This document shows, piece by piece, positions 1-8,390 of a stretch of 37,060 nt of DNA. Within the stretch, counting starts at the first letter, position 1, and every line of letters starts with the position of its first letter. The position numbers were made by a program, and so were the translations under genes. The notes below the pieces were generated by a model that saw only the letters and a list, made by a program, of their open reading frames with translations, ran no database searches and was not told the origin of the DNA. The stretch lies in NCBI GenBank assembly GCA_003278065.1, contig QCHE01000012.1:1-37060 (forward strand), written 5' to 3'. The stretch is from Pelagibacteraceae bacterium AG-390-O04 (lineage in GTDB: Bacteria > Pseudomonadota > Alphaproteobacteria > Pelagibacterales > Pelagibacteraceae).

Positions 1-78
1 CCAGCTATAATTGTCTTCCCAAGTAATGTTGTGACAAGATTTTATTTCTGGTTTTTTTCTAAGTTGTGGTACTTTCAT
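1..78 (-). CDS. ptrB: Oligopeptidase B (S9 family), N-terminal fragment at the window edge
   Basis: Partial gene: 26 codons from an ATG at 78 running off the left edge. The translation begins MKVPQLRKKP and ends with H-N-I-T-W-E-D-N-Y-S-W. This matches the start of protease II/prolyl oligopeptidase proteins, where a Pro/Lys-rich leader is followed by a conserved His and a D-x-Y-x-W motif. Family members are about 690 residues long and cleave peptides after basic residues; the catalytic Ser/Asp/His domain would lie outside the window. It is divergent from the J-domain gene, with 16 bases between starts. The call rests on this short motif only. A plus-strand frame open from base 1 to 162 overlaps it but resembles nothing recognised. 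Confidence 0.62.
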   Translation of the reverse strand, partial: MKVPQLRKKPEIKSCHNITWEDNYSW

Positions 79-94
79 AAAAGAAAAGAAATAT

Positions 95-598
95 ATGAAT
101 ATAATAATTTATACAGTAGTTATATTGACTATTTTTTACTTTCTATTGAAATTTATAAGTAATATTTCTTCAAAAAAGATATCAAAAGGTCTTAGATTTA
201 TAATAATTCTAGGATTAATAATTTTAGCAATTTTATTTGCTGTGGGTGGGAAATTTTTATTAACATTACCTCTTACTTTAGCAAGTTTAGCATTATTAAA
301 ATTAAAGGGTTTATCAATTTTTCAATTAATATCACTTTTTAGACTTATACAAACTTTAAGGAGATCAGGAAGATTTTCATTTGATAAAAAAAACTCTACT
401 AACACGTCTTCAATATCAATTTCAGAAGCATATAAAATTTTGAATTTAGATATGAATAAAAAAATTACAAAAGATGAAGTAAACAAAGCATATATTAAAA
501 TTCAAAAAAAAATTCATCCAGATGTATCACCTGAGACTTCACGATTATCTTCAATTGTAAATGAAGCTAAAGATATAGTTTTAAATGATATTTCTTAA
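95..598 (+). CDS. Membrane-anchored J-domain protein
   Basis: 167 residues. The N-terminal half is hydrophobic, with likely membrane segments at about 2-20, 34-50 and 53-70. The C-terminal 60 residues form a J domain: helix II is basic and the His-Pro-Asp triad sits at 141-143, the signature that stimulates Hsp70 ATPase. Placing a J domain at the C-terminus of a membrane protein resembles Tim14/Pam18 and the small membrane DnaJ-like proteins of alphaproteobacteria, not canonical DnaJ: there is no Gly/Phe region or zinc finger. Likely role (inference): recruiting DnaK to the inner face of the cytoplasmic membrane. Its stop overlaps the stop of the convergent glycosyltransferase gene by 4 bases. 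Confidence 0.8.
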   Translation: MNIIIYTVVILTIFYFLLKFISNISSKKISKGLRFIIILGLIILAILFAVGGKFLLTLPLTLASLALLKLKGLSIFQLISLFRLIQTLRRSGRFSFDKKNSTNTSSISISEAYKILNLDMNKKITKDEVNKAYIKIQKKIHPDVSPETSRLSSIVNEAKDIVLNDIS

Positions 599-1557
599 TT
601 AAGAATTTCAAGTACTTTATCAAAAATCTTTTTTGGATTTATTTTATTTTTACCTAAGGTGCCATGACTTACTTCCGTTTCACCATCAGGTATTATCGGA
701 TACATTTTCGAACTATAATTTCCATAAATTAAAGGAGTATCAGCCATTAGAGTAATTGTTTTAATACCTAATGCTGCAGATAGATGGCTAAAACTAGAGT
801 CATTACAAATGGATAAATTACAATTTTTTATTACTGGTAAAGTTTCTTTAATTGTTAAATCATCTAAAGAAACACAAAGATCTTTAAATTTAGAGTCCAG
901 AATTTCTTTAAGAATAATTTGTTCATCATAATTTTTTCCTGTAGCAAGAAAAAATTTGCATTTTTTTATATTAGATATTTTATCAATTACATCTAAAAAT
1001 ATTTTTGAAGGCACTCTTTTTGTAGGTCCTGAGCCACCAATACCCAGTAGAATATTTAAATTATTTTTATCAATTTGAAATTTAATAATTGATTTTGATA
1101 ATAATTTATCATCAATTTGTATATCTGGATCTTCTTCAACAGTTAAATCCAATCTATCTTTTATAAATTTTTTTGGAACATTTGTTATATGCTGTTTTGT
1201 TTTGCTAAATAGAGGATATTGATAAATTTTAGGTATTTTTGAAAATCTAGCGATTAAATTAAATCTTAAAGATGAATTGAAAATAAAAATTTTGTCAAAG
1301 TTATATTTTTTTAAATCTTTTATTAAATTAATACTTCCCAAAAATCCACTATGTCTACTTTTATTTTTATCGTCCCTTTCTAAGATAAGAATTTTATCAA
1401 TATAATTTGTTTGATATAAATATTGATCAGCTTTTGAACTTTCTTTGACAAGTAAACTTATAGGTGAATTATATTTTTTATATAAAGCCTTTATAAAAGG
1501 CAAAAAAATTACTGTATCACCAATACCCATTCTATTTTGAATTGCTAATATTTTCAT
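595..1557 (-). CDS. Glycosyltransferase family 9 (heptosyltransferase-like)
   Basis: 320 residues from the ATG at 1557. The frame stays open to 1689, but those codons overlap the start of the divergent aldolase gene and carry no family sequence, while MKILAIQ-N-R-M-G-I-G-D is the usual GT9 opening. Two Rossmann halves are visible: the N-terminal MGIGD acceptor-side loop (10-14), a central GGSGPTKR phosphate-binding stretch (174-181) and C-N-D-S-S-x-x-x-H-L-S-A-A-L-G at 251-264, which matches the conserved D-S/T-G-x-x-H-x-A/S-A nucleotide-sugar motif. GT9 enzymes add ADP-heptose or similar sugars to lipopolysaccharide core. The acceptor cannot be read from sequence. The other lipid A genes of the window lie 21 kb away, so this is not part of that block. 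Confidence 0.85.
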   Translation of the reverse strand: MKILAIQNRMGIGDTVIFLPFIKALYKKYNSPISLLVKESSKADQYLYQTNYIDKILILERDDKNKSRHSGFLGSINLIKDLKKYNFDKIFIFNSSLRFNLIARFSKIPKIYQYPLFSKTKQHITNVPKKFIKDRLDLTVEEDPDIQIDDKLLSKSIIKFQIDKNNLNILLGIGGSGPTKRVPSKIFLDVIDKISNIKKCKFFLATGKNYDEQIILKEILDSKFKDLCVSLDDLTIKETLPVIKNCNLSICNDSSFSHLSAALGIKTITLMADTPLIYGNYSSKMYPIIPDGETEVSHGTLGKNKINPKKIFDKVLEILN

Positions 1558-1606
1558 ATGGTATTTATAAACTTTACTGAGTATATTTTTTATATAAATT
1601 TTTATT

Positions 1607-2491
1607 ATGACAAAAATAAGAGGAATTTTTGCAGCATCGATGTCAGTTATAAATTCTGATTTAAGCTTAAATATTGAAAAAACGATCAATCACGCTGAAA
1701 AACTAATAGATCAAGGCTGTCATGGAACAGCTATTTTTGGGAGCACTGGACAAGCTCAATTAATTTCTATTTCCGAAAAAATAAAGTTATTAAACAATCT
1801 TTCAGATAGCAAATATAAGGATAAACATTTAATTGGAACTGGTTTGAATTCAGTAAATGAAACAATTAATTTTCTTAAGATAGCAGTTTCTTTAAATTTC
1901 AAAAAGTTTTTAATCATGCCACCAGCTTATTATAAATATGAAGATAAAGATGTAATTAAATTTTATACTAAAATCGTTGAGTCGGTTCCAGAGTCTAAAA
2001 TTATTCTCTATAATTTTGAAAAATTATGTGGCTATAAATTTAGCATTAAATGTGTAGAAGAACTTGTAAAAAGATTTCCAAAACAAATAGTAGGAGTTAA
2101 AGATAGTTCATATAATTTATTTGAGAATTTAGAATTGGAAAATTTTTCAATTATGCCTGGATCAGAGTCAAAACTGTTAAAAAGTTTAGAGCTTGGTTGT
2201 ACTGGTATAATTACAGCAACTTGCAATGTGACGGCTCAACTTGCTCGAAGGGTTTATGATGATTTTCTTTCAGGTAGAAATCAAACATATAATCAAAAAC
2301 TAATAGATGTAAGAAATGAATTCGAAAAATATAATTTAATTTCAGCTCTTCATACTTTTAAATCAAAAGAAGATATAATTTATAAAAATCTTCTTCCACC
2401 TTTAGATATTTTAGACGTTGCTAATGAAGATAATCTCATAAAGAATTTACAAAAATTAAATTTTCAAGAAAATTCAGAACTAGCCGCCTAA
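1607..2491 (+). CDS. DapA/NanA-family pyruvate-dependent aldolase, probably not a true DapA
   Basis: 294 residues, the normal length for class I aldolases of the dihydrodipicolinate synthase/N-acetylneuraminate lyase family. Visible landmarks are G-S-T-G-Q at 45-49 (family G-T/S-T-G-E carboxylate loop), Tyr135 and the Schiff-base Lys165 in I-V-G-V-K-D-S-S. The stretch after Tyr135 reads Y-N-F-E-K-L-C-G. True dihydrodipicolinate synthases have an Arg (E. coli Arg138) at the place of this Leu, and N-acetylneuraminate lyases have a Leu there. This suggests an aldolase with a keto-acid sugar-like or other substrate. The gene is followed after one base by the cyclopropane synthase gene, so the two are probably co-transcribed. 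The exact reaction is unknown. Confidence 0.85.
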   Translation: MTKIRGIFAASMSVINSDLSLNIEKTINHAEKLIDQGCHGTAIFGSTGQAQLISISEKIKLLNNLSDSKYKDKHLIGTGLNSVNETINFLKIAVSLNFKKFLIMPPAYYKYEDKDVIKFYTKIVESVPESKIILYNFEKLCGYKFSIKCVEELVKRFPKQIVGVKDSSYNLFENLELENFSIMPGSESKLLKSLELGCTGIITATCNVTAQLARRVYDDFLSGRNQTYNQKLIDVRNEFEKYNLISALHTFKSKEDIIYKNLLPPLDILDVANEDNLIKNLQKLNFQENSELAA

Positions 2492-2492
2492 T

Positions 2493-3680
2493 ATGCAACT
2501 TGCAAGATTTCTTAATAAAATTTTTAAAAAAGGCGGGTTTATTTTAATCGATGCAAATTTAAAAGAATATATTATTGGTGAGCCAGCTAATAATCCTTTG
2601 AAATTAAAAATTTTAAATAAGAATCTTCATTATAAATTATTATTTCACCCTGATTTATATTTTGGTGAAGCTTACACTGATGGTGAAATAATAATTGAAA
2701 ATGGTTCTCTAACAGATTTTTTAGATTTAGCTTTAATGAATATTGGTAGGGGTGAATTAAATTTTTTTAGTTCTTTAATTAATAAATTAAGAGGCTCGTA
2801 CAGATATCTAACAAATTTTAATTTTATAAAAAAATCTAAAATGAATGTATCTCATCATTATGATATTAAAGATGATTTATATGATTTATTTTTAGACCCA
2901 AAAAGACAATATTCATGTGCTTATTTTAAAAACGAAAAGGATAGTCTTGAGACCGCTCAAAACAATAAGATTCAACACATTATAAAAAAATTGAATATTA
3001 AACCTAATCAAAAAGTTTTAGATATTGGATGTGGCTGGGGTTCATTAGCAATTGATATTGCAAAAAGTGCAGGCTGTGAAGTAACAGGTATTACTCTTTC
3101 AGAAAATCAATTTAATTATTGTATTAAAAAAGCACAAGAGATGAATCTAGAAAATCAAGTAAAATTTAGATTAATGGACTATCGTGAGTTAAAAGAAAAA
3201 TTTGATAGAATAGTTAGTGTTGGAATGTTTGAGCATGTTGGACGAAAATTTTATAAAAAGTTTTTTAATCAAGTAGAAAACTTATTAAACAATGACGGTA
3301 TTTCATTAATACATACTATTGGATCAGTTAATCCCCCTAGAGACCCACATCCATGGATTACAAAATATATTTTTCCTGGTGGATACACGCCTAGTCTTAG
3401 TGAGGTAACAACTCCGATAGAGGAGGCTGGTTTAGTCGTTACAGATATTGAAGTTTTGAGGCTTCATTACGCTCATACATTAAGGCATTGGAAGGAAAAT
3501 TGCATAAAAAATAGAGACAAAATTGTAAAAATGTTTGATGAGAGATTTTTTAGAATGTGGGAGTTTTATCTTGCAGGTTGTGAAATGGCATTTAAGTGGG
3601 GAGATCAAGTTGTCTATCAATTTCAACTTACAAAAAATTATAATTCAACTCCGTTGACTAGGGACTATATTTATCAATAA
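2493..3680 (+). CDS. cfa: Cyclopropane-fatty-acyl-phospholipid synthase
   Basis: 395 residues, close to E. coli Cfa (382). It transfers a methylene from S-adenosylmethionine to cis double bonds of membrane phospholipid acyl chains. The N-terminal lipid-binding domain covers about 1-115. The methyltransferase domain shows H-H-Y-D-I (121-125), S-C-A-Y-F (141-145), SAM motif V-L-D-I-G-C-G-W-G-S-L-A (175-186), G-M-F-E-H-V-G (244-250) and I-F-P-G-G (293-297), all hallmarks of the CFA family. The start lies one base after the stop of the aldolase gene, so they form a two-gene unit. A related SAM methyltransferase with another fatty-acid modification cannot be excluded, but the conserved motifs favour cyclopropanation. 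Confidence 0.93.
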   Translation: MQLARFLNKIFKKGGFILIDANLKEYIIGEPANNPLKLKILNKNLHYKLLFHPDLYFGEAYTDGEIIIENGSLTDFLDLALMNIGRGELNFFSSLINKLRGSYRYLTNFNFIKKSKMNVSHHYDIKDDLYDLFLDPKRQYSCAYFKNEKDSLETAQNNKIQHIIKKLNIKPNQKVLDIGCGWGSLAIDIAKSAGCEVTGITLSENQFNYCIKKAQEMNLENQVKFRLMDYRELKEKFDRIVSVGMFEHVGRKFYKKFFNQVENLLNNDGISLIHTIGSVNPPRDPHPWITKYIFPGGYTPSLSEVTTPIEEAGLVVTDIEVLRLHYAHTLRHWKENCIKNRDKIVKMFDERFFRMWEFYLAGCEMAFKWGDQVVYQFQLTKNYNSTPLTRDYIYQ

Positions 3681-3709
3681 ATTGTTGATAGAATTCAGTT
3701 TCCTCAATA

Positions 3710-4896
3710 ATGAAAAAAAAAAAAAAATTTTTTAAAAAAAAGAAAAAAATTAAAAAAAATCTTCAATAAATAAAAAAGTAAAAAATCAAAGACAAGTAAA
3801 AAAAAAACAAAAAGGAATTACTAAAAAAAATGTAAAAAAAAGTAAATTTAAAAAAATAAGAAAAGCTAAAAAAAAATTTAATACAGTAAAAGCTAAAAAA
3901 GATAGCTTAGCCTTAAAAATTGTAAAATGGCAGATGTCATTAAAGCCAGAATTTAATTTTAAAATAAATTTCAATTTAGAAAAATATATTCAAAGATTCT
4001 TTGATAAAATCTCTGAAACAATCTCTAATTATAAAATTTTGAAGCTCGATGAAAGAAGAAGACTGAAGTTAGAAAAAATTGAAAATGAAAGAAAATTAAA
4101 ATTAGCTATTGATAAACAGAAAAAAGAAGAAGCAATATTAAAAGTGAAATTAAAGGAAAAAGCATTAAAAGAAGAAGCGAGATTAGAAAAACAAAGAACA
4201 AAAGATATAAAATTATTTTTAAGAAAAGAACAGGCTCTTTTAAGAATAGAACAAGCTGAAAAACAAAGACAATTTTTAAAACAAATAAAATTAGATAAGC
4301 AAATAGAAAAATTTAGAATTAGAGAAGTAAAAGAATTAGAGAGACTTGAGAAAATTTCTTTAAGAGAAAAAAGAGAGGATTATAGTGGATTACAAGAAAG
4401 AATTGATAAACTTAAAGAAAAATATCGAATAATAAGAGATCAAAAAATTAAAGAAAGAGTAGAAGCGCTTGGAGTAAAACTTCAAGGTGATGAAGATAGA
4501 GAAACATTATTGTTTAAAGAGAAAGAGTATACTTTAGCAAGACAAAAAGTTGAATTTGCTTTAGAGAGTTTTTATAGAAGTGCGAGCAGTTTAGTATTTC
4601 AGCTAAACAAAAGACATATAACCAGAAATATGTCTATTTTCCGTTGCATTGATAGAAGATTTGAAACAGGTGAAGTATTTATCAAGTGGGATGAGTCTGA
4701 AGATGAAGAGTGGCTTTTACTTATTTATATTAAAAATAATTCACCTGATGAAGGAATAGTAATTGAGGACAAAACAAATCCAGAAAAAAATATTTCTCAT
4801 GAATTCAAAAATGTAGATATATTTAAAGCCTCAGATACAATGGTAGACTCTTTGACACAACTTATTGCAAGAAAAAGAGATAAAAATATTAATTAA
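3710..4896 (+). pseudogene. Poly-lysine/coiled-coil protein with N-terminal frame broken at a poly-A run
   Basis: The intact downstream frame runs from ATG 3934 to 4896 (320 residues), but the same frame is open back to 3754 and encodes lysine-rich sequence with no start codon. An ATG at 3710 opens M-K5-F-F-K5-I-K-K in another frame and stops at 3767-3769. One extra A in the A8 run at 3752-3759 joins the two into a protein of about 395 residues whose first 60 are roughly half lysine. From ATG 3934, residues about 35-170 are a Lys/Glu/Arg-rich helix or coiled coil, and about 195-320 look like a folded domain containing I-F-R-C-I-D-R-R-F and D-E-E-W-L-L-L-I-Y-I. The family is not recognised. 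The break may be a sequencing indel, a real mutation or a slippage site. The fallback is a functional gene starting at 3934. Confidence 0.6.
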
Positions 4897-4926
4897 AAAA
4901 CAATTTTTTATCAGGTATTATTTGAA

Positions 4927-5220
4927 ATGATTTTGGGCACTACTTTTCTTACAATTTTATATTTAATTTTACGATATATTCTTGCTTGGATTTCTTATTA
5001 TAATAATCTTGATCCAAGACTTGGAGATAGCACCTGGAGATTTACTTATGATTATCCTGTATTAGGTGAAAGAGATATATCTGATTTAGATGATAAAGAT
5101 TTTGTCAGGCTTAGAAGAAAAAAAAATAAGATAATTTTACTTATGTATTCAATAGTTTTAATAATGTTTATAGCCTCAATGTCTTTGCTCAGTCAATTTC
5201 TATTATTTTTCTTTAGTTGA
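4927..5220 (+). CDS. Small membrane protein of unknown function
   Basis: 97 residues with a hydrophobic segment at each end (about 3-24 and 67-96) and a polar middle containing D-P-R-L-G-D-S-T-W-R-F-T-Y-D-Y-P-V-L-G-E. That stretch looks like a conserved periplasmic or cytoplasmic loop. It lies 30 bases after the coiled-coil gene on the same strand, so the two may be co-transcribed. The last 18 bases overlap the 3' end of the convergent DCC-family gene. No family is recognised; the hairpin topology and Trp/Tyr-rich loop are all that can be described. Confidence 0.6.
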   Translation: MILGTTFLTILYLILRYILAWISYYNNLDPRLGDSTWRFTYDYPVLGERDISDLDDKDFVRLRRKKNKIILLMYSIVLIMFIASMSLLSQFLLFFFS

Positions 5221-5562
5221 GTTTAATTGTTTTCTATTTTTAAGATAAAGGAAAAATGCAATTATTTCATATCCTAAAGAAAAGAGATTAAATATTATTG
5301 GCAGTTTAAAAAAATTATATAAGAACTTAAATTTAGGTATTTTTTTCCACAATAAAAGAAATGCCTCGGCTCCTTGTAAAACTCTTTCACCATCTTTTAC
5401 ATGAAGTCTTCTTAAGAGCTCTTTACCATTTTTAGAAGTTTCTTTTTCAGCTAAATTATTATCTGTAATATCGACCCAATCAATCTCTTGAATGTTTTCT
5501 TTTTTATATAGGTCAATCTCAGCCTTACAAATTTTACATGAATTGTTAAAATAAACTTTCAT
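5203..5562 (-). CDS. DCC-family thiol-disulfide oxidoreductase-like protein (DUF393)
   Basis: 119 residues. It begins M-K-V-Y-F-N-N-S-C-K-I-C and so carries the CxxC pair at 9 and 12 that defines the DCC/DUF393 family, although the usual D of the D-x-x-C-x-x-C motif is Asn here. Farther along, the G-A-E-A-F region (about 64-68) and a hydrophobic C-terminal part (about 80-108) fit the family. Members are thought to have a thioredoxin-like fold and to act in thiol exchange; no substrate is established. It is transcribed convergently with the small membrane gene (18-base overlap) and divergently from tldD. Confidence 0.8.
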   Translation of the reverse strand: MKVYFNNSCKICKAEIDLYKKENIQEIDWVDITDNNLAEKETSKNGKELLRRLHVKDGERVLQGAEAFLLLWKKIPKFKFLYNFFKLPIIFNLFSLGYEIIAFFLYLKNRKQLNSTKEK

Positions 5563-5655
5563 AATTGGTAAATAATTACTTATTAACAGTTCATATGTAT
5601 ATGCGTAAAATACTCCAGTTGAAAATTATCTTAAACAAACTATGTATTGGTAATA

Positions 5656-7068
5656 ATGACAAATTTCTTCGAAAAATCTGACTTATCAAGAAATGAAGCA
5701 GAAACTATAATTTCAGATACATTAAATAAGTGTGACGATGGGGAGTTATATTTAGAAAACTCAAAGTCAGAGTCTATTATATTGGATGATAATAAAATAA
5801 AAAATTCAAGCTACAATTCAGATTTAGGTTATGGATTTAGAGCAATTTCTGGAGAAATAGTTGCTTACTCTCACTCTAATGAAATTTCAAAAAATTCATT
5901 AAAACAATCTTCAGAAAGTTTAAAGTCTACGTTAAAATCTGCTAATGGTATTTATAATAGTTCTATTCCAAAATCTAACAAAAGGTATTATGAAAATATT
6001 AATCCAATTGAGCAAAAAACACTTAATGAGAAAATTCAAATTTTAAATGAGGTAAATAAATATCTTAGAACTAAAGAAAGCAATGTAAAACAAGTTACAG
6101 CTAATTTTAGTGGTGAACAAAAGTCCATTGAAATAATTAGATCTGGAGGTGAAACATTAACAGATGTGCGTCCATTAATTAGATTTAATGTTTCAGTAAT
6201 GTTAGAAAAAAATGGGCGAAAAGAAACAGGTGTATATGGAGTTGGTGGAAGGCAGTCATACGAGTCATATTTAAAAGAAGATAATTGGAAAAATGTTTGT
6301 GATGAAGCTTTAAGAATAGCTTCAGTAAATTTAGAAAGTAAGCCAGCACCAGCAGGTGAAATGAAAGTTGTTTTAGGACCTGGTTGGCCAGCAATTTTAA
6401 TTCATGAGGCAGTAGGCCATGGATTAGAAGGTGATTTTAATAGAAAAAAAACCTCTGCATTTCACAATTTGATGGGTCAGAAAGTAGCTAACGAGGGAGT
6501 TACTATTGTTGATGATGGAACTATAGATAATAGGAGAGGAAGTCTCACAATAGATGATGAAGGAACTCCAACAGAAAAAACTGTTCTAATTGAAAATGGA
6601 ATTTTAAAAAATTTTATGCAAGATAGGTTAAATGCAAGGTTAATGAAAACAAGGTCTACTGGAAGTGGTAGAAGAGAAAATTTTAGACATATTGTTTTAC
6701 CACGAATGAGAAATACCATGATGTTAAGTGGCAAACAAACTCAAGATGAAATGATCAAATCTGTAGATAAAGGAATTTTTGCTGTTAGTTTTGGTGGTGG
6801 TCAAGTTGACATTACATCTGGAAAATTTGTATTTAACTGTACCGAGGCATATGAGATAATTAATGGTAAAATTGGATCACCTATTAAGGGAGCAACACTT
6901 ATAGGAGATGGTCCGTCAATTTTAAAAGAAGTTTCAATGGTTGGAAATGATATGATGTTAGATCCAGGTATTGGTACATGTGGGAAGGCTGGCCAGGGTG
7001 TTCCAGTTGGAGTTGCTCAACCTTCAATATTAATAGATAAAATGACAGTAGGTGGCACAAAACTATAA
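5656..7068 (+). CDS. tldD: TldD metalloprotease subunit
   Basis: 470 residues from ATG 5656; an in-frame TTG at 5647 would add three residues. Family length is about 480. The zinc site is visible: H-E-A-V-G-H-G-L-E-G-D-F from residue 250 (HExxxH, His250, Glu251, His255), and a Cys in the C-terminal G-T-C-G-K-A-G-Q-G motif that serves as third ligand in TldD proteins. TldD pairs with TldE/PmbA in a heterodimeric protease that degrades unfolded peptides and matures peptide products such as microcins. Here the partner gene follows with no intervening base, which supports the complex. Confidence 0.95.
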   Translation: MTNFFEKSDLSRNEAETIISDTLNKCDDGELYLENSKSESIILDDNKIKNSSYNSDLGYGFRAISGEIVAYSHSNEISKNSLKQSSESLKSTLKSANGIYNSSIPKSNKRYYENINPIEQKTLNEKIQILNEVNKYLRTKESNVKQVTANFSGEQKSIEIIRSGGETLTDVRPLIRFNVSVMLEKNGRKETGVYGVGGRQSYESYLKEDNWKNVCDEALRIASVNLESKPAPAGEMKVVLGPGWPAILIHEAVGHGLEGDFNRKKTSAFHNLMGQKVANEGVTIVDDGTIDNRRGSLTIDDEGTPTEKTVLIENGILKNFMQDRLNARLMKTRSTGSGRRENFRHIVLPRMRNTMMLSGKQTQDEMIKSVDKGIFAVSFGGGQVDITSGKFVFNCTEAYEIINGKIGSPIKGATLIGDGPSILKEVSMVGNDMMLDPGIGTCGKAGQGVPVGVAQPSILIDKMTVGGTKL

Positions 7069-8385
7069 ATGGTCAAAGATCAAGAATTTTTAGAGAATAA
7101 GGCTTCTTATTGTATTGATTTAGCAAAAAAGTTAGGTGCTACAGATATAAGCGTAAATGTGGGAAGTTCTATTTCTGAGACAGTAAATTTTAGGAACAAA
7201 AAGCTAGATGAGTCTAATAGGTCAGATAATCTTGGTATAGAAATTACGACTTATATAGGTAAAAAAAAATCATCCATATCTTCTTCAAATATATTAAAAG
7301 ATAATCTGAATACTTTACTTGAAAAATGTATTGAAACTACAAAAAGTACTCCAGAGGATGAATACAATACACTGCCAGACAAACATTTGCTTGCTAAAGA
7401 AGTCAAAGATTTAGATTTATTTGATGATACACATATAGAAAATGATAAAAAAATAGAATATTTATCAATATTAGAAATATCCGCATCGAAAGATAATAAA
7501 ATAATAAATACCGAATCTAGTTTTGTTGAAGATAAATCAAATTTTATTTTAGCTAACAGCGATGGTTTTTGTCAGGGTTTTAAAACATCATCATTTGTAG
7601 CTTCTAGTGTAGCTGTTGCTAAGGATGCAAAAAGTATGGAGAGAGATTATGAATATACTCTCAAATGTCATTTAAAAGATATACAAAATGCAGAAGAATT
7701 AGGAAAAATAGCTGCCGAACAAACTATAAGAAAATTAAGTCCAAAAAAAATTAGTAGTGAGAAAATTGCTATAATTTTTGACAAAAGAATTGCCAAAGGA
7801 ATATTAAGCACTTTTGCTAGTGCAATAGCATCTTCTGTTATTTCAAGAGGAACTTCATTTTTAAAAGATAAAATAAATGAAAAAATATTTTCTGATACGA
7901 TAAGTGTATTAGATAGACCGGATATTTTAAAAGGTCTAGGCTCTAAAAGTTTTGACTCAGAGGGAGTAAAAATGAATACATTAAAGTTAGTCGATCAAGG
8001 CGTTCTGATGCATTATTTAGTAGACACGTATAATGGCAAAAAGTTAAATTTAGAGTCCAATGGAAGATGTGGAGGAACTAGTAATCTTTATTTTGAAAAT
8101 GGAAAAATTACCTATAAAGATTTATTAAATTCTCATAAAAAATGTCTTTATATCACTGAAACAATAGGTCATGGGAGCAATATAGTAACTGGTGACTATT
8201 CTGTTGGTGCCACAGGTTTTTTAATTGAAGATGGTGAATTTAAATACCCTATAAATGAAATTACAATTGCAGGAAACTTTAAAGATATGTTTAAAAACAT
8301 TACACTAGCTAATGATCTAGAGTTTAAATATGCAACTAATTCTCCAACAATGATGATTGAGGGAATGGTTGTAGCAGGCAAATAA
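7069..8385 (+). CDS. pmbA: TldE/PmbA, partner subunit of TldD
   Basis: 438 residues, close to E. coli PmbA (450). It aligns in layout with TldD, with N-terminal G-I-E-I-T-T-Y-I-G-K and C-terminal T-E-T-I-G-H-G-S-N-I-V-T-G-D-Y-S-V-G-A. It lacks the HExxxH zinc motif, as expected for the non-catalytic E subunit. The ATG follows directly on the TAA of tldD (7066-7068), a strong sign of translational coupling and a fixed stoichiometry. In E. coli tldD and pmbA are at separate loci, so the tandem arrangement is informative about the complex. The convergent DUF6134-like gene ends 5 bases downstream. Confidence 0.94.
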   Translation: MVKDQEFLENKASYCIDLAKKLGATDISVNVGSSISETVNFRNKKLDESNRSDNLGIEITTYIGKKKSSISSSNILKDNLNTLLEKCIETTKSTPEDEYNTLPDKHLLAKEVKDLDLFDDTHIENDKKIEYLSILEISASKDNKIINTESSFVEDKSNFILANSDGFCQGFKTSSFVASSVAVAKDAKSMERDYEYTLKCHLKDIQNAEELGKIAAEQTIRKLSPKKISSEKIAIIFDKRIAKGILSTFASAIASSVISRGTSFLKDKINEKIFSDTISVLDRPDILKGLGSKSFDSEGVKMNTLKLVDQGVLMHYLVDTYNGKKLNLESNGRCGGTSNLYFENGKITYKDLLNSHKKCLYITETIGHGSNIVTGDYSVGATGFLIEDGEFKYPINEITIAGNFKDMFKNITLANDLEFKYATNSPTMMIEGMVVAGK

Positions 8386-8390
8386 TTTTA

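Noticed and set aside
1-162. Plus-strand frame open from the left edge
   Set aside because: Aromatic-rich translation without recognised features, overlapping both the ptrB start and the J-domain gene.
1558-1689. N-terminal extension of the GT9 gene
   Set aside because: The added 44 codons overlap the divergent aldolase start and have no GT9 sequence; MKILAIQ at 1557 is the typical start.
3786-3974. Minus-strand 62-codon Phe/Leu-rich ORF
   Set aside because: It is the complement of the poly-lysine coding stretch; its hydrophobicity is only the reverse of A-rich codons.
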